Assembly: GCA_029204225.1 (NCBI GenBank)
Contig: CM055093.1
Location: 2,954,887 to 3,018,886 of the forward strand
DNA length: 64,000 nt
Direction: 5' to 3'
From: Diphasiastrum complanatum
Lineage: Eukaryota; Streptophyta; Lycopodiopsida; Lycopodiales; Lycopodiaceae
Shown here: one piece after another, positions 41,983-54,057 of the stretch
How the letters are laid out: every line of letters begins with the position of its first letter
How positions within the stretch are numbered: the first letter of the stretch is position 1
Program-made: the position numbers and the translations under genes
The notes under the pieces: model-generated
Told to the model about the DNA's origin: nothing
The model's database searches: none
The model's input: the letters and a program-made list of their open reading frames with translations, nothing else

Positions 41983-43395
41983 CTCTCCAACCTGTCTCTT
42001 GAGGTTGAGTAGTAGTATCTTGAGATGTATCCTCTTTTTCATCACTCGGAAGGTCATGAATGGATCATCATCAGGTGGTATCCTCACTATACCATCTTTC
42101 CCACTAGATGTATCATTCTTCTCAGCATCCTCGTCTTCATACATCTTGGATTCGTCAAAGATAACATCACGGCTTATATGGATTTTGTTTTTCACTTGAT
42201 CAAAACATTTGTAGCCCTTCACACGATCATCATATCCTAGGAATATACACTTGATAGCTTTTACATCAAGTGTACGTCTCTTTTCCTTAGGAATGTATAC
42301 AAAGGTCTTACATCCAAAGATTCGCAAGTGGTTCACCTTTGGCTTCTTCTTCGTGAATGCTTCCTCATGTGTTATCTTTGGTATGGCAATGGTAGGACTT
42401 CTATTTTGAAGATAGACTGCCGTATTGCATGCTTTTGACCAAAAATCTTTTGGTAGTTTCATCTCAGCTAGCATAGATCTGGCACTTTCCACAATCGTAA
42501 GATTCTTGCGCTCAGCTACACCATTGAGAGCAGGAGCATGATCTTGTGTAAATTGTCTTTTAATCCCACATTGATCACAAAGATCATTGAAGTCATTAGA
42601 CTTGTACTCACCTCCACTATCTGATCTTAGGACTTTGATCTTCCTACCTGTCTGATTTTCGACCAATGCTTTGAAGCTCTTGAAGTTGTCAAATGCATCT
42701 GATTTCTTCTTCAAGAAGTAGATCCACGTCTTACGTGACATATCATCAATAAAGGTCATGAAATAGAAGGCTTTACCTAAGTACATGGTCCTCATAGGCC
42801 CGCATAAATCTGTGTGGATTAAATCCAAGATGTTCTTTGCTCTTGCAACACCCCCTTTATTGAAGTTCTCTCGATGTTGCTTCCCATATACACAAGATTC
42901 GCACATCGATTTCAAGTGATCTTCTATGGTAGGCAATCATGTTACCATCTCCAATCTTCTCATCAAACTGAGGCTTCCCAAGTTCAAGTGACCAAGCCTC
43001 TTATGCCACAACTCAGTTTGCGATGGAATGGACGATACAAGTCCGTGTTGCCCCTTGATTGTAGCATTCAACCTGTACAATTTTGTATTGGGCTCCCTTA
43101 CTCCATCCGCAATAACTTTGAACTTTTGGTTCACATCCTTCACAAAGCAACGCCATGGACAAATTCTACTTTCAACTTTTGATCAGTAATGACTCCAACA
43201 AAAAGTAGATTTTTCTTCAAACCTGGTTCGTAAAGTACTTCCCTGATCATCCTGCTTTTTCCATTAGGTAGTATGGATTGAAACAGTGCCTATCCCCTTG
43301 ATCTTGCACACCTGACCATTTGCTTGTGAAACGGACGTTCCATTATCCAACACTTTCAAGCTACTGAACCAACTCTTATTACCTGTCATGTGTCT
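41983..43395 (-). pseudogene. copia protease end, pre-integrase and integrase, family A (5' half)
   Basis: Minus strand: protease remnant SRHMTGNKSWFSSL and KIKGIGTVS, truncated at the right just before the expected D-S-G. After a frame break come the pre-integrase zinc block LWHKRLGHLNLGSL and CESCVYGKQHRENF. The integrase keeps its triad (LIHTDLCGP, LRSDSGGEYKS, NGVAERKNLT). The post-integrase FLGYDDRVKGYKCFD and HISRDVIFDESKMYEDED end at the copia B insertion. The rest is at 34389-36110. Gag and 5' LTR are missing. Confidence 0.92.
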
Positions 43396-43852
43396 TGAAT
43401 TTTACAAGTTGCGAAGAAGACAATCCAAACAAGAAAAATGAGGGCCCTTTTTGAACTCAAAAAAGACCTCTTCACTAATCTGGATTAGTGTTAATGACGA
43501 CATGTGTACCAATAAAATTGTGACAATTGAGCATGAATGGTCCATATGACATGGCAAATTTCATGGTGTAGATCAAATCAAGTGTGGGCCCACAAAGTAC
43601 ACCTCTAGCATTAACCCTACATGGATACACTTAAAAATACATAGTAACCAACAATAGCTACACACAGTACCTAGCAACCAACAATAACTACACAAACAGG
43701 ACCTGCTATCATATAGAGTACTTATAAGAACTTGCTTACCTATTTCCTAAACTATATAGATAGAAATGTAGTTTCAAACAAAAGTGTGAATTTTGGTCAA
43801 ACAACCTGCATTATCAACCTACTGTATTTTAAAGTGATTTTTTCCTCTCTCT
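43396..43852. other. No recognised gene
   Basis: AT-rich sequence with no readable coding frame. The words GGTACCTAGCAACC-like around 43655-43700 show a short local duplication (AACCAACAATA-CTACACA) only. Confidence 0.4.
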
Positions 43853-44340
43853 AAAATCACGGTAAGGCATAGAAATCAGGCCTTCTCAAAGACGAAAATC
43901 ACACCTAAAAATAAAAGAAAAAAACCCATCTCCAAAGGCCAAGTTTTCATTTTTTTTTCGTCCGAAATCGCAATTTTTGGTCGTTTCACTTCATCAGAAG
44001 GCCAAAAAAAACGTTTTGAAGCCAAAAAAAAAAAAAAAAAACAAAAAAAAAAGAAAGAAGTGAAACGGCCAAAAATTGCGATTTTGAACAAAAAAAAAAT
44101 GAAAAATTGGCCTCCGAAAAACGTTTACATTTTTTCATGAATTTAGTCTGTTTGACCTCAATAGAACGTACCTTGAAAAATGTGTTAAGAAGTCAATTTG
44201 TTTTTTCTTTTTCAGTTTACAAACAAAAATGTATTCCAGAGGCCAATTTTTCATTTTTTTCATCCGAAATCACGATTTTTGGCCGTTTCACTTTCTTTCG
44301 GAGCCAGATATTTTTTTTTTTTCATAATCACGGTAAGGCG
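43853..44340. repeat. Fold-back repeat with three copies of a ~50-bp arm
   Basis: An arm (TTTTCATTTTTTTT, CGAAATCGCAATTTTTGG, CGTTTCACTTC) at about 43944-43992 is followed by its inverted copy at about 44057-44110 and a direct copy at about 44243-44300. The whole is flanked by direct repeats AATCACGGTAAGGC (about 43856 and 44327). Long A and T runs lie in the loop. It could extrude a large hairpin and may be a MITE or fold-back element. Confidence 0.65.
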
Positions 44341-45005
44341 CGACCTGGGGCCCTTTGCCTATGACATTTTTTAGGATGTCCTAAAGATGGTCCTAATTGT
44401 GGTCTTTTTAGTGTATTTATTTGTTTACTAGAAGAACTTGAAACATTTATTTGATCTGAGACAATTGAGATATCATGGCTTCAATACGTGGTTACTATTT
44501 TGAATCACAAAAAATTTCGAGCTACCGACAATTACAAATAACAAAATTATGAAAAATGCATATCAAAGAAAGTAATATACATATGATATTAAAAAAATTA
44601 GATAAAGAACACTAATAAAAGTACATTGAGTTTTGCATAGTTGTTTGAACCTTGCAACATGCTTATTGAAGATAAATTTCAAAAAAAAAAAATTGGTTCT
44701 TTGTTTTTGTGAGCTCCTCCAATGTAATCCCTAAGAGAAGAATAGAGATACTTTGGAGTTCACCACAACAGAAAGTTGTTATCACTTCAATGAATCCTTT
44801 GAATATTAGCATAAAGACTGGTCATCATTAATGGGAAGAAGTATTTGTTCATGCCTGATTTACAACATGTTCTGGGCCTACGAGAAGATGAGATGCTTGC
44901 GGCATTGGCAAACATGCAGAATGGAGATTCCACATTCAACCACATGCATCCAGATGACACATACTAGCAGCTAATCGGCGAGGAGCTAGCGAGTAGCTTG
45001 AATGT
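44341..45005. other. Intergenic DNA with one short coding-like scrap
   Basis: At about 44845-45000 (plus) one frame reads MPDLQHVLGLREDEMLAALA, NMQNGDSTFNHMHPDDTY, then a stop and QLIGEELASSLN. It looks like decayed protein sequence, but I do not recognise it. The rest is AT-rich with no feature. Confidence 0.3.
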
Positions 45006-45324
45006 CGTGAGAACGTTTGATCATTAGAAAGCTTATGAGTGAGAATGCATAAGACACATCTTAAAGGTGCAAATGTTGTAGCAACGAGCAACATTTTTCT
45101 CTCTCTATAACCTTTTTGTCCGTCATCATTGACGACCCCATTTCGTTGTCTTTACCGTTGAGGCTCATGCGCTGTGTGTTTGATTCAAGACATGTGTTGT
45201 CAATGTTAAGGAAGTTGCCAAGCGTTTAGTAACCCGCCCACAAAAACTAAGAGTTGCCTCACATGTCAGTCGCCTCACAAGTCAACTGGAATAGATTTTT
45301 AATAATCTGTTTTCTCTCTCTTTC
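45006..45324 (+). repeat. Dispersed ~320-bp repeat, copy 1
   Basis: From GAGAACGTTTGATCATTAG to TCTGTTTTCTCTCTCTTTC it matches 63584-63905 at roughly 90% or better, with small indels. It includes GTTGTAGCAACGAGCAACA and GTTGCCTCACATGTCAGTCG. It might be an LTR or a non-autonomous element; no ends with clear terminal repeats are visible. Confidence 0.8.
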
Positions 45325-45785
45325 ACTGTTTTGTTGCGAGCTCGAGAGGTAGCTGGATCGATCAAGGCTCCAGTCATGTGAGCCAGAGTAAATGAGAGTT
45401 GAGTTCATTAAAAATGTATGTATGCGGTTTTTTTAGAGTCAACTACATGTTTGCATCAAATTTTCACTTCTAGAGTGCATTTGATTCAAACATTTGCAAT
45501 TGGCCATCAGGCTGTCAGAGTCGACGAAGGTGCCATAATGTTGAGTTGTGTTCATATAACTAAATAAATGGTTTCTTTTTTTAGTCAACCAAAAGTGGAC
45601 TTCATCTCTCTTCTACCATTCATGATTCATCTCTTTTCTACGAGTCATGAATCTAAGACTGTGAGTACTAGGCTGATGCAAGAAGTTTTTTTCAAAATAG
45701 CCAGCCTGAAACAAATTATTAGGCTGATTTTCAAACTTTAAGGCCCTTTTAGTCGTAATTGATTCAAAAAATCTTTCTATCTAAA
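45325..45785. other. No recognised gene
   Basis: Non-coding DNA between the dispersed repeat and a gypsy gag scrap. A short internal duplication (TTCATCTCTTTTCTAC) lies near 45600-45645. Confidence 0.4.
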
Positions 45786-46020
45786 ATTTAGATGCTTTTC
45801 TCCTACTAAGCAAAATCAAGATGGGAAAACAAGAAAGAGTCCGAGACTACATAGAATGGGTCAAACATTTACAATCCAAGTGCAACATGGCCCTGACTCT
45901 TGATCATGTGGTTCTTAGCAGGACTACCACAGAGTATTATAAGAGAGCCTAAACGTCGAGAGCAGTATGATACATTTCAGAAAGCCACGGAAGACACTAT
46001 CAGAGAAGAAGTGAAGAAAC
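45786..46020 (+). pseudogene. gypsy gag fragment, element G6
   Basis: Encodes DAFLLLSKIKMGKQERVRDY and IEWVKHLQSKCNMALTLDHV, then after a frameshift KRREQYDTFQKATEDTIREE. It matches the gag capsid of G1 (7141-7390) and G4. At the G1 TAG (7331-7333) this copy has CAG, showing that the G1 stop is a mutation. Confidence 0.83.
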
Positions 46021-46390
46021 TAAGAGTTTATATCCTTCAAAGACTTCCTCAGCAACATCCTTCTTAAACAGCTTAGCAGCGTTTCAATCATAATCAGAGT
46101 CATCCTTCAAGTCTTTTTGGGTAATAGATTTGATCTTCAACTTCTTTGTCGAATGCTTCCGCTTACTCTTCCGAGTCTTAACTAAACTCTCTTTCATTGG
46201 TTTGGTGATTTTGAAGTGCTTCGAGTGAAAACTTTGCAAACATCTTCCAAATCACTTGGCCAATTGGTATCAATGATCAACAGAGTGCCTTCATCAAAGC
46301 ATTCAATTCTTTGTATGACTGCATCCTCCGGCTTCTTCTTTATCTCTGGTTCTACACCTGGATATTGAACATATTTGTATAGCACCTTTG
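46021..46390 (-). other. Short minus-strand open frame, not recognised
   Basis: A 63-codon frame (46385-46194) reads CFDEGTLLIIDTNWPSDLED and continues, after a stop, as a Lys/Asp-rich stretch (KSITQKDLKDDSDYD). It is coding-like but unidentified, and lies between gag and RT parts of a broken gypsy element in the opposite orientation. Confidence 0.3.
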
Positions 46391-46399
46391 GCTTTTGAG

Positions 46400-47258
46400 G
46401 CTTTGGGCAATCTACATCTAGATGTCCTTCTCCCGAGCAATTGTGCTCGAAATTTTTTTATCCAATGTCAACGCTTCGGCATCTCTCTCAATCCTGAAAA
46501 ATGCCAGATTTGGGTAACCCATGGTATTGTGTTAGGACATATTATCTCACGAAATGGCATTGCCATTGATCTTGAAAAGATCCTTATCATTCAAAATCTA
46601 CCGGAACCGCGTACGATACGTGAAGTTTACTCCTTCCTTGGCCACGCCAACTACTATCGGTGCCTTATTTTTTATTTCGCTAACAAAGCATGCTTAATCT
46701 ACAAAGTAGTTGTAGTTCCCAAATGGACGGATGAACAACGCGTCGCCTTTAATCAACCCAAAGAAGCCCTTAGCACTGCACCCATCCTCCGGGCTCCTGA
46801 TTATTCTAAAGAATTCCATGTGTATACCTATGCATCCAAGTATGCCATTGGAGCAGTGCTCACCCAACCGGGATAATTCATAAAGGACTACCCAATTCGT
46901 TTTCTTAGTCGACAATTGATACCTGCTGAAGTCAATTATACCACTACCGAACGCGAAGCCTTGGCAATGGTATATGCGGTTTAGAAGTTTCGCCATTATC
47001 TTCTAGGAAAAGTCTTTGTGTTCTTCACTGATCATCAAGCACTGTTGTATCTCATCAACTATTATTGCGAGAATTTGAGTTTACGATCGTGGTTCGTAAG
47101 GGAGTTCAGCATTTTGTAGCAGACCATCTATCCCGAATCCCTAACCTTCCTACCCTTGATCAAGGCATCAACGATGATTTACCAAATGCAATCCTTTTCC
47201 AAGTTGACTCTACACCTGTATGGGCTAAGGAAATTACCGAATATTTAACTTCAGGATA
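46400..47258 (+). pseudogene. gypsy RT C-terminus and RNase H, element G6
   Basis: RT thumb/connection: ISLNPEKCQIWVTHGIVLGH, GIAIDLEKI, FLGHANYYRC. RNase H: EFHVYTYASKYAIGAVLTQP (the usual first Asp is replaced by Tyr), TTEREALAMVYAV then a TAG, FFTDHQALLYL, and LSRIPNLP at the connection. Stops lie near 46875 and 46983. The RT palm with its catalytic Asp pair is missing, so it is inactive. Confidence 0.87.
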
Positions 47259-47262
47259 GATG

Positions 47263-47990
47263 GATCCGTTCTACTGCCAAATTTTTCTATGAACAGGTTA
47301 TAGTTCGGTCCGGATGTCCTCTAGAGCTTATCAGTGATAGGGGTACACATTTCCTTAACTCTGTCATAGCATATCTTCTTGCCAAATTTTTTGTGGTACA
47401 TCGCAAAAGTTCTCCATACTATCCACGCTACAATGCCAAACAGAATCCACCAATAAAATCCTATGTGGAATTCTCACCAAAGCCGTCGAATCCAGCCGAT
47501 CTGATTGGGAACTCAAACTCCATGCTGCTCTTTGGGCTTATCGCACCACCCCGAAGCGAGCTACAGGCTTAACCCCTTTCCAGCTCACATATGGCCAAGA
47601 AGCCGTTATGCTTGTGGAATACCATATCCCCTCTCTTCGAGTAGCCTATAACCCTGAGCTCGATACTCTTCAGAATCTAGCAAATAGGTTATTCCATCCA
47701 GAGCAACTTTGTGAAACACGAAGGATCAGCATCCATGCTCAACAAGTCCACAAATGGCGACAAAAAACATGGCATGATCGATCATTGAAACTTAGAGATT
47801 TCCAGATTGGAGATAAGGTCCTACTATACCAGGCCAAAGCCTTCAAAGGCAAACTGAAATTTTCTGGCCAAGGACCTTACGTCATTAAAAAACTCTTTGC
47901 CTCTGGATATGTCCAACTCCAAACCCTTTAAGGCGATATCCTCGACACTGTGGTCAATGGGAGTCGACTGAGAAAGTACAATGAACCATG
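47263..47990 (+). pseudogene. gypsy integrase, element G6, N-terminal part deleted
   Basis: Starts abruptly at IRSTAKFFYEQVIVRSGCPL, then ISDRGTHFLNSV (second catalytic Asp), YYPRYNAKQN (no Glu). After frameshifts the C-terminal part reads TPFQLTYGQEAVM, KTWHDRSLKLRDFQIGDKVL, GQGPYVIKKLF and NGSRLRKYNEP. The zinc-binding domain and first catalytic Asp are lost. The tail is of the same non-chromodomain type as in G1-G3. Confidence 0.87.
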
Positions 47991-48246
47991 TTTTTATCTT
48001 GATATAATTAGTTGTTTTATTTTCTACTGTTTTTCTTCCTTTTTTATTGTCTGCATGCCATTTCAACAACATTTTTGCTGTGCTTTCTTGTTCCACCCAT
48101 CAAGATACTATCAGATCAGGTATACCAACAGTCTTCTCTGAGAAAACCACAAAAGTCATTTGTTTCAGAAAAAAAAATTCACAGCATTTCAAATAGCAAT
48201 TAACACTACATCCATTAATACTAGATCCACAACAATGATAGAGACT

Positions 48247-48494
<248 letters not shown>

Positions 48495-48591
48495 AGAAGA
48501 GAGAAAGGGGAAGAAGTGTGTATTTTGAGTTTAAGATAATGAAGAAAGAGAGTGTGTGTGTGTGTGATTTGATTAAGATTTAGGGTAGTAG

Positions 48592-49006
48592 AGGCCAGGG
48601 TCCTCCTCTCTACTATAAAAAGGGACCAACTCAAGTTGCTCCTCATGTTCATTTCCTCATTTCAATAAAGCAGATTGGTTCTCTTTAGAAATGGATTGAT
48701 GAATGTCCTTGCTCTTCCTTCCTTTTCCTCCATTTCTCATGCTTTCTTTGGATTTTGCTAATTGTTGGATCTGATCATTATTGAGATTGCTATTTCTTAT
48801 GCTTTTTGTGAGAGAGAAAGAGAGAGAGAGAAGAGTAAGTTTCTATCATTGTTGTGGATTTAGGGGTAATGGAAGTAGGGTTAATGGATGTAGTGTTAAT
48901 GCTTAGTGTTAATGGATGTTAGCGTTAGATCCTCCATTCATGTTGAAATCTAAACTATACTATCGCTCTCATGGGAACGAACCTCCGCGTGACAACTAAC
49001 TAAACA
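48592..49006 (+). repeat. Partial LTR of family G at the 5' side of G4
   Basis: From GAGGCCAGGGTCCTCC through a TATA box (CTATAAAAAGGG, about 48613) and TTAATGG-word repeats to CGCGTGACAACTAACT it follows the LTR at 53248-54007. It lacks the first ~300 bp (U3) and the last ~70 bp. No primer-binding site is seen after it. Confidence 0.82.
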
Positions 49007-49749
49007 AAACCGAAGGTGTTTGAAGGGCGAAGATTAATTCCCAACAGATTTCCAGGAACATCAGAAAAACCACCAAAAAAACACCAAAAATTATCAAAAC
49101 CCTAAAAAATACAGAAAAAGAACCTTCGCCCGATTCACTATGCCTAGATGTAATTCAGATCTATCTGTTGCCAGGTCGGTGAAGAATAATACCAAAAATA
49201 AAAATGTTTTCAGAGGATCAAACAAAACATTCTATCTATAGTAAACTACTATTTTTGAGTTCGACGAAGATTCTTCTTGATCAGATCACAAAAAATCTTG
49301 ATTTTTACCCTCGCCAGATTACAAAAACTATATTTTCTTGTGTTAAAAACCTTCGTCCGGTTGTCCATAGTTTTATCTGTGTCAGATCTTCGTTATTTCC
49401 CAAAAAATTGCCAAAAAAGTGCTCAGAGAGTTTTTTATCCCAAAATAGCACTGTTGAACCTTCGCCGAGACAACCTTCGCCTAGAGAACCTTCGCCGGTC
49501 CTATTTTTAGTTTCTGATTTTCCAAATCAAGTCTCTGTCAAAATTTGGATCAAATCTGATATATTCTGAATTGGACTATGAGAGATTTATCATTTTTAAG
49601 AAGTATCGATTGATCGAATTTTGGGTAGTTTTTCATCATATAGAATCTGATTCTTGAAAAGTGGAATAGAGCTAGCAGATCTAATCTGAGATAGTTTTTG
49701 AAAAAATCTATATCCAATCTCATTATCGATTTGATCTAAATTTGTAAAG
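49007..49749 (+). other. 5' leader of G4 with CCTTCGCC motifs
   Basis: Non-coding. Words with the core CTTCGCC or inverted GGCGAAG occur near 49010, 49030, 49113, 49262, 49310, 49348, 49455, 49470 and 49487; three stand close together at 49452-49497. It is the same word as in the pol-aORF spacers of G2 and G3. Confidence 0.75.
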
Positions 49750-51480
49750 ATGGCTGCCCCTGGAGGTGCTCCACAGGAGGTCAATCCAATTATTGTTAGA
49801 AGAACACCCGATTGGATCTACCCAAATATAATGGATTAACAGATCCAGTTAGATTTCTTCAGATCTATGCTGAATCCTGTGAGGTCTATGGTGAGATTTA
49901 TCCTCAAGATAGACTTAAGCTGTTTCCTATGGCCATAATAGGCGCAGCACAAGATTGGTACTATAACCAAGATGAAACTGAGCGTAAAGATTGGGAGGTT
50001 GTTAAACGAGCCCTTATCACAATGTTCAAACAGTGGAAGTTTATGGAAGACCCTTTCCTACTTTTAAGTAAAATTAAAATGGGAAAGCGGGAAATGGTTC
50101 GAGAATACATCGAAAGGGTGAAACGTCTTAGATCTGAATGTGAGCCTGAGCTGATTTATGAAAATGCCATGATTATGTGGTTTTTGTCAAGTCTACCTAA
50201 ACGGATCAGACATGAGCTGAAACGCATAATGAGTACGCACTTTTGCAAAATGCGATGGATGATGCAATTCGAGAAGAGGATGAAGATTCAGATGATGAGC
50301 TGAATGTCAGTATGTTGCCTTATACAACAGGGCAAACTACTACGACATCCACCACTATTGCATCAACGAATGCCAATGCTACTGTAGAAATGATGCTCAA
50401 TGAGTTCGAGAAACTTGGAAAGACCCAGCAGAAATAGATGGAAAAGTTGCAGTTCCAATTTGATGAGAAGATCAAAGCATTGGAAAATTTCCACGGAGAA
50501 GCGAACAAGGAACCTGAGAAGCTTGCAAAGACTTTTCCTATCAGGGATAATGTCTGGTGTTCTATATGTACAGGAAATCACACAGTGAACGAGTGTCCTC
50601 AATTGGATGGAAATCAGTGTTTGCCATCTGTGTAATTCACCTGACCATGAGACTGCCTTTTGCAACTTCAACCCTCGAATAATTCAGCAATAGTATGCCC
50701 AGATGGGATATTGAGATCCACAGTATGGAGGCAATCCAGCAGCAAGACTACGACAATCTACTCTTGGATACCCAGAACATCTAGCTTTGTCTGCCCCACC
50801 AAAACACTCCGCTCCTCCTGCCAATTTGATGGAACCAGAATCTTACGGAAGTGCTGAGAAATGGAGCTATGGTAATGATCAGGAAGGTGGATCTTCAGAA
50901 CAGTATGCCATTTATGCTGCCGCTCAACAACAAGCCTCGACAAATTGGGCCAGAGCATCACTTGGATGCTTTGCATGTGAAAAAAATCACAGAGTTGTAG
51001 AATGCCCAAATAAAGAAAAATTTGTACCATTCTGTCGTGATTGTGGATATGGGCATTGTTATAAAGACAGTCCAGCAAGACCGAAGCCACCACCAGCTAC
51101 AGCACCTGTAAATTTGATAACAATCAAGCAAGGATCAGTAGCTCAAAATAAACCAAGTGCACCCTTGATGGTAGTCACCAGAGCACAAAAGCAAAAAGAA
51201 CCAGTAGTGGATTCAGTACCTGCTGATTCTATAACATTGAACGATACACCAACAGCATCGGGTCTATCCAAATTTTAATGCAGAAAAACAAAGATATCAG
51301 GATATGAGACAATGGATTAAAGATCTGCAAGAAGAAGAGGAACTTGAAGCTGCTAAAGTAACAACTGAAGTTCGATCTTCACCATTGCAGCCTCCAAGAA
51401 ATTTACGTACGGATATGAATGATCAATTACATCATCACAAAGAACCCTTCAAGATGACTGAACCAGAAGCACCGATATAG
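49750..51480 (+). pseudogene. gypsy gag with four Cys-rich knuckles, element G4
   Basis: ATG at 49750 (MAAPGGAPQEVNPIIVRRTP); a one-base shift near 49808 leads into the best-preserved capsid of the window: DLPKYNGLTDPVRFLQIYAE, AAQDWYYNQDETERKDWEVV, FMEDPFLLLSKIKMGKREMV, IMWFLSSLPKRIRHEL. After a TAG at 50434-50436 and frameshifts come the knuckles CSICTGNHTVNEC, CHLCNSPDHETAFC, CFACEKNHRVVEC and CRDCGYGHCYKDSP (last Cys lost). It ends near a TAG at 51478-51480. It is a good reference for G1 gag. Confidence 0.9.
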
Positions 51481-53111
51481 AATTACTCATGAATATTTTG
51501 TCTAGCAAGATCAATATTTTATTGGGAGAGTTCCTAAAGTTGGTGCCAAAAGCAAAAGAAGTCTTAGCGCAAAAGTTAGCTCAAAAAGAATCAGAAGACC
51601 ATCAGGAGCCGCTTTTTTGTGTTGGATTTGAAGAATCTAACGATGTACTCCATGTTGGAGCCGCTTGGAAAAGTGAACAAAGGAATATCACTCTACCGAT
51701 ACAACATAGACAATTTTCTAAAGAAGAAGCCGTGATAGATGGCGGTTCAAGAGTTAACCTGATTTCTACAAAGGTATGTACAAAATGGGGCCTTACAAAG
51801 ATTAAGCCTGCTACTTTTGCTATTAAGCTAGCTGATCAAACGACAGTTCGTCCACGAGGAATGGTAGAAGATATACCTGTCAGGATTGCAGGAGTACAGT
51901 TTGTCATTACTTTTGTCGTGATGGACTTACCAGAAGCACCAAATGTCTACCGAGTTCTCTTAGGACGTCCATGGTTACGAGTTGTGCAAGTAATTTATAA
52001 CTGGGGTACCGGAAAAATCACTTTTGAAATCGTGAACGTGCAGTTAAAGTTGATCCTACGACTTGGACTATCAAGCCAATGGTTCAAAAAGTGGATGACG
52101 ATTCATCAACAATGGATCACACTTGTGATCGACCAGAGAAAAAATTGGGAGTTCACTACGATTCTCAAACGGATACTGTCAATTGGAACAAAGCTCTTGC
52201 AACAATTGATTGTACAGCAGGATATATGTGTCAACAAGATATTCAATCAGAGATGAGCGAGATTTCCTTGTTAGATCGAACTTTGGTTATGCCAATCACC
52301 TTTCCACTAAATTCGCTGAATATCAACGGAACCTATACCAGATCCAATTGAGGATGATCTCATACCAATGAGCTATGCCTTAACTTATGATGACAATGCA
52401 AAACTTATGGATGAACAAATTCTACATCATATGGATCCGACCAGATTTGGAGCGCTTAATGTTCCTGATGGACCAACAATCAAATCGCCCACATCAGTTA
52501 TATTGAAGGGAGACAGGATCACAGGTTCGATGACAAAGAAACAAGCAAAGCCACATTATAATACGGTCCTAAAATGGGAAAATCCCCCTCAAAAGATCGA
52601 TTCAAAGGAAATGCCACCTCTATTGGATAAAGGCAAATGAAAAGTCAAGAATGATTCTTCAAGTCAGATCTCCAGCAAGACATCATCGTCTAGGAAGTCT
52701 TCACCTGTGAAGAAAGATTTATCATCCCGAAAGTCATCACCTCCACGATCAATTCCTTCTAAGAATACTAAACGAATATCCAAGACAAGTCCTTTTGAAA
52801 AACAACAAGCAAATGTAGTCCAGCATGATATGCCAGAGCATTTTAAACGTTATACACTGGACGATGTGGTTATCATGTTACCTAAAGCACATCGTGAACC
52901 TGAAGAACACATGCCGACATCAAAAGAGGTTTACAATGGCCCAACTAGGACGCAGCCAATGAATCTTGCAGAACCAGGAGAACCGAACAAAATTGTACAA
53001 GTGGGATCACAACTTACTCCTGAACAGTATCAAGCACTCCGTTTGTTACTTATTAAGTATCAAGATTGCTTTGTTTGGACTTATCAAGATTTGAAGGGTA
53101 TTCCGACATAA
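51481..53111 (+). pseudogene. gypsy protease, linker and start of RT, element G4
   Basis: The protease region is AVIDGGSRVNLIS (catalytic Asp, with DGG in place of D-S/T-G), IRVLLGRPWL-type block VYRVLLGRPWL and FVVMDLPEAP. A Lys/Ser-rich linker (52600-52830) follows. The last part is the RT lead-in LTPEQYQALRLLLIKYQDCF, VWTYQDLKGIP, ending at a TAA 53109-53111, where the element is truncated. Frameshifts near 52075 and 52350 split it. This is the segment missing from G1. Confidence 0.85.
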
Positions 53112-53247
53112 AAAAAAATGTAGGTTCTAGTAAAATTCTAGTGACAAACTGATGGGAGTCTCTTGAACGATTCGTAAAATTATTTTGTTCACGAATAATT
53201 TTTGTTCGAGAAGAATTCGTGAAAAAATCAATCAGGCTCTATAATGC
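53112..53247. other. Junction DNA with ATTCGT words
   Basis: Between truncated G4 and the LTR of G3. It contains GATTCGT, CACGAATAA and GAATTCGTG, resembling the G5 leader words. No gene. Confidence 0.4.
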
Positions 53248-54007
53248 TGTAGTGGGTTTCTTTCCTTGCCTAACCTGAATCCAAGATCTAGGCAATCTAG
53301 CATCAAAGAGATGGAGTTAGTTGTCACACGGAGGTTCGTTCCCATGAGAGCGATAGTATAGTTCAGATTTCAACATGAATGGAGGATTTAACATTAACAT
53401 CCATTAACACTAAGCATTAACACTACATCCATTAACCCTACTTCCATTAACCCTAAATCCACAACAGTGATAGAAACTTACTCTTCTCTCTCTCCCTTTC
53501 TCTCTCACAAAAAGCATAAGAAATAGCAATCCCAATAATGATCAGATCCAACAATTAGCAAAATCCAAAGAAATCATGAGAAATGGAGGAAAAGGAAGGA
53601 AGAGCAAGGACATTCATTAATCCATTTCTAAGGAGAACCAATCTGCTTTATTGAAATGAGGAAATGAACATGAGGAGCAACTTGAGTTGTTCCCTTTTTA
53701 TAGTAGAGAGGCGGACCCTGGCCTCTGAATCCTATTGGTCCAGTCTTGCCTCTCTTTTTATTCAAATTTAAAAAAGTGTGGGAACCATCAAAATTGGAGG
53801 GAAACCCAACTTTATTCACTAACTTGACATTTAGGCCCTACGACATTGAAAGTCCCGCAAAAAGGCCTAAAGTCCTTTACTAATTTTTAACTAATCAATC
53901 AAATAACTATGTGATCATTGGGTTGGACTTACACACGCAGAGTGCCAAATCCCTCTCACTTATTAACTAGGGTTAGGGTTGCCTTGAGATCCGCAAACCC
54001 TCCAACA
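53248..54007 (-). repeat. 3' LTR of G3 (LTR family G)
   Basis: 760 bp; the minus strand runs TGTTGGAGGG to CCCACTACA, the inverted relative of 17090-17824. A TATA box (TATAAAAAGGGA, minus) is at about 53690-53702. The GTTAATGG-word array lies at 53390-53460. The purine tract block at 54008-54024 precedes it. Confidence 0.88.
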
Positions 54008-54057
54008 CTATCCCCCACCAAAACTGGTGGCACTCCCACGACACCTGCAAAATGCAG

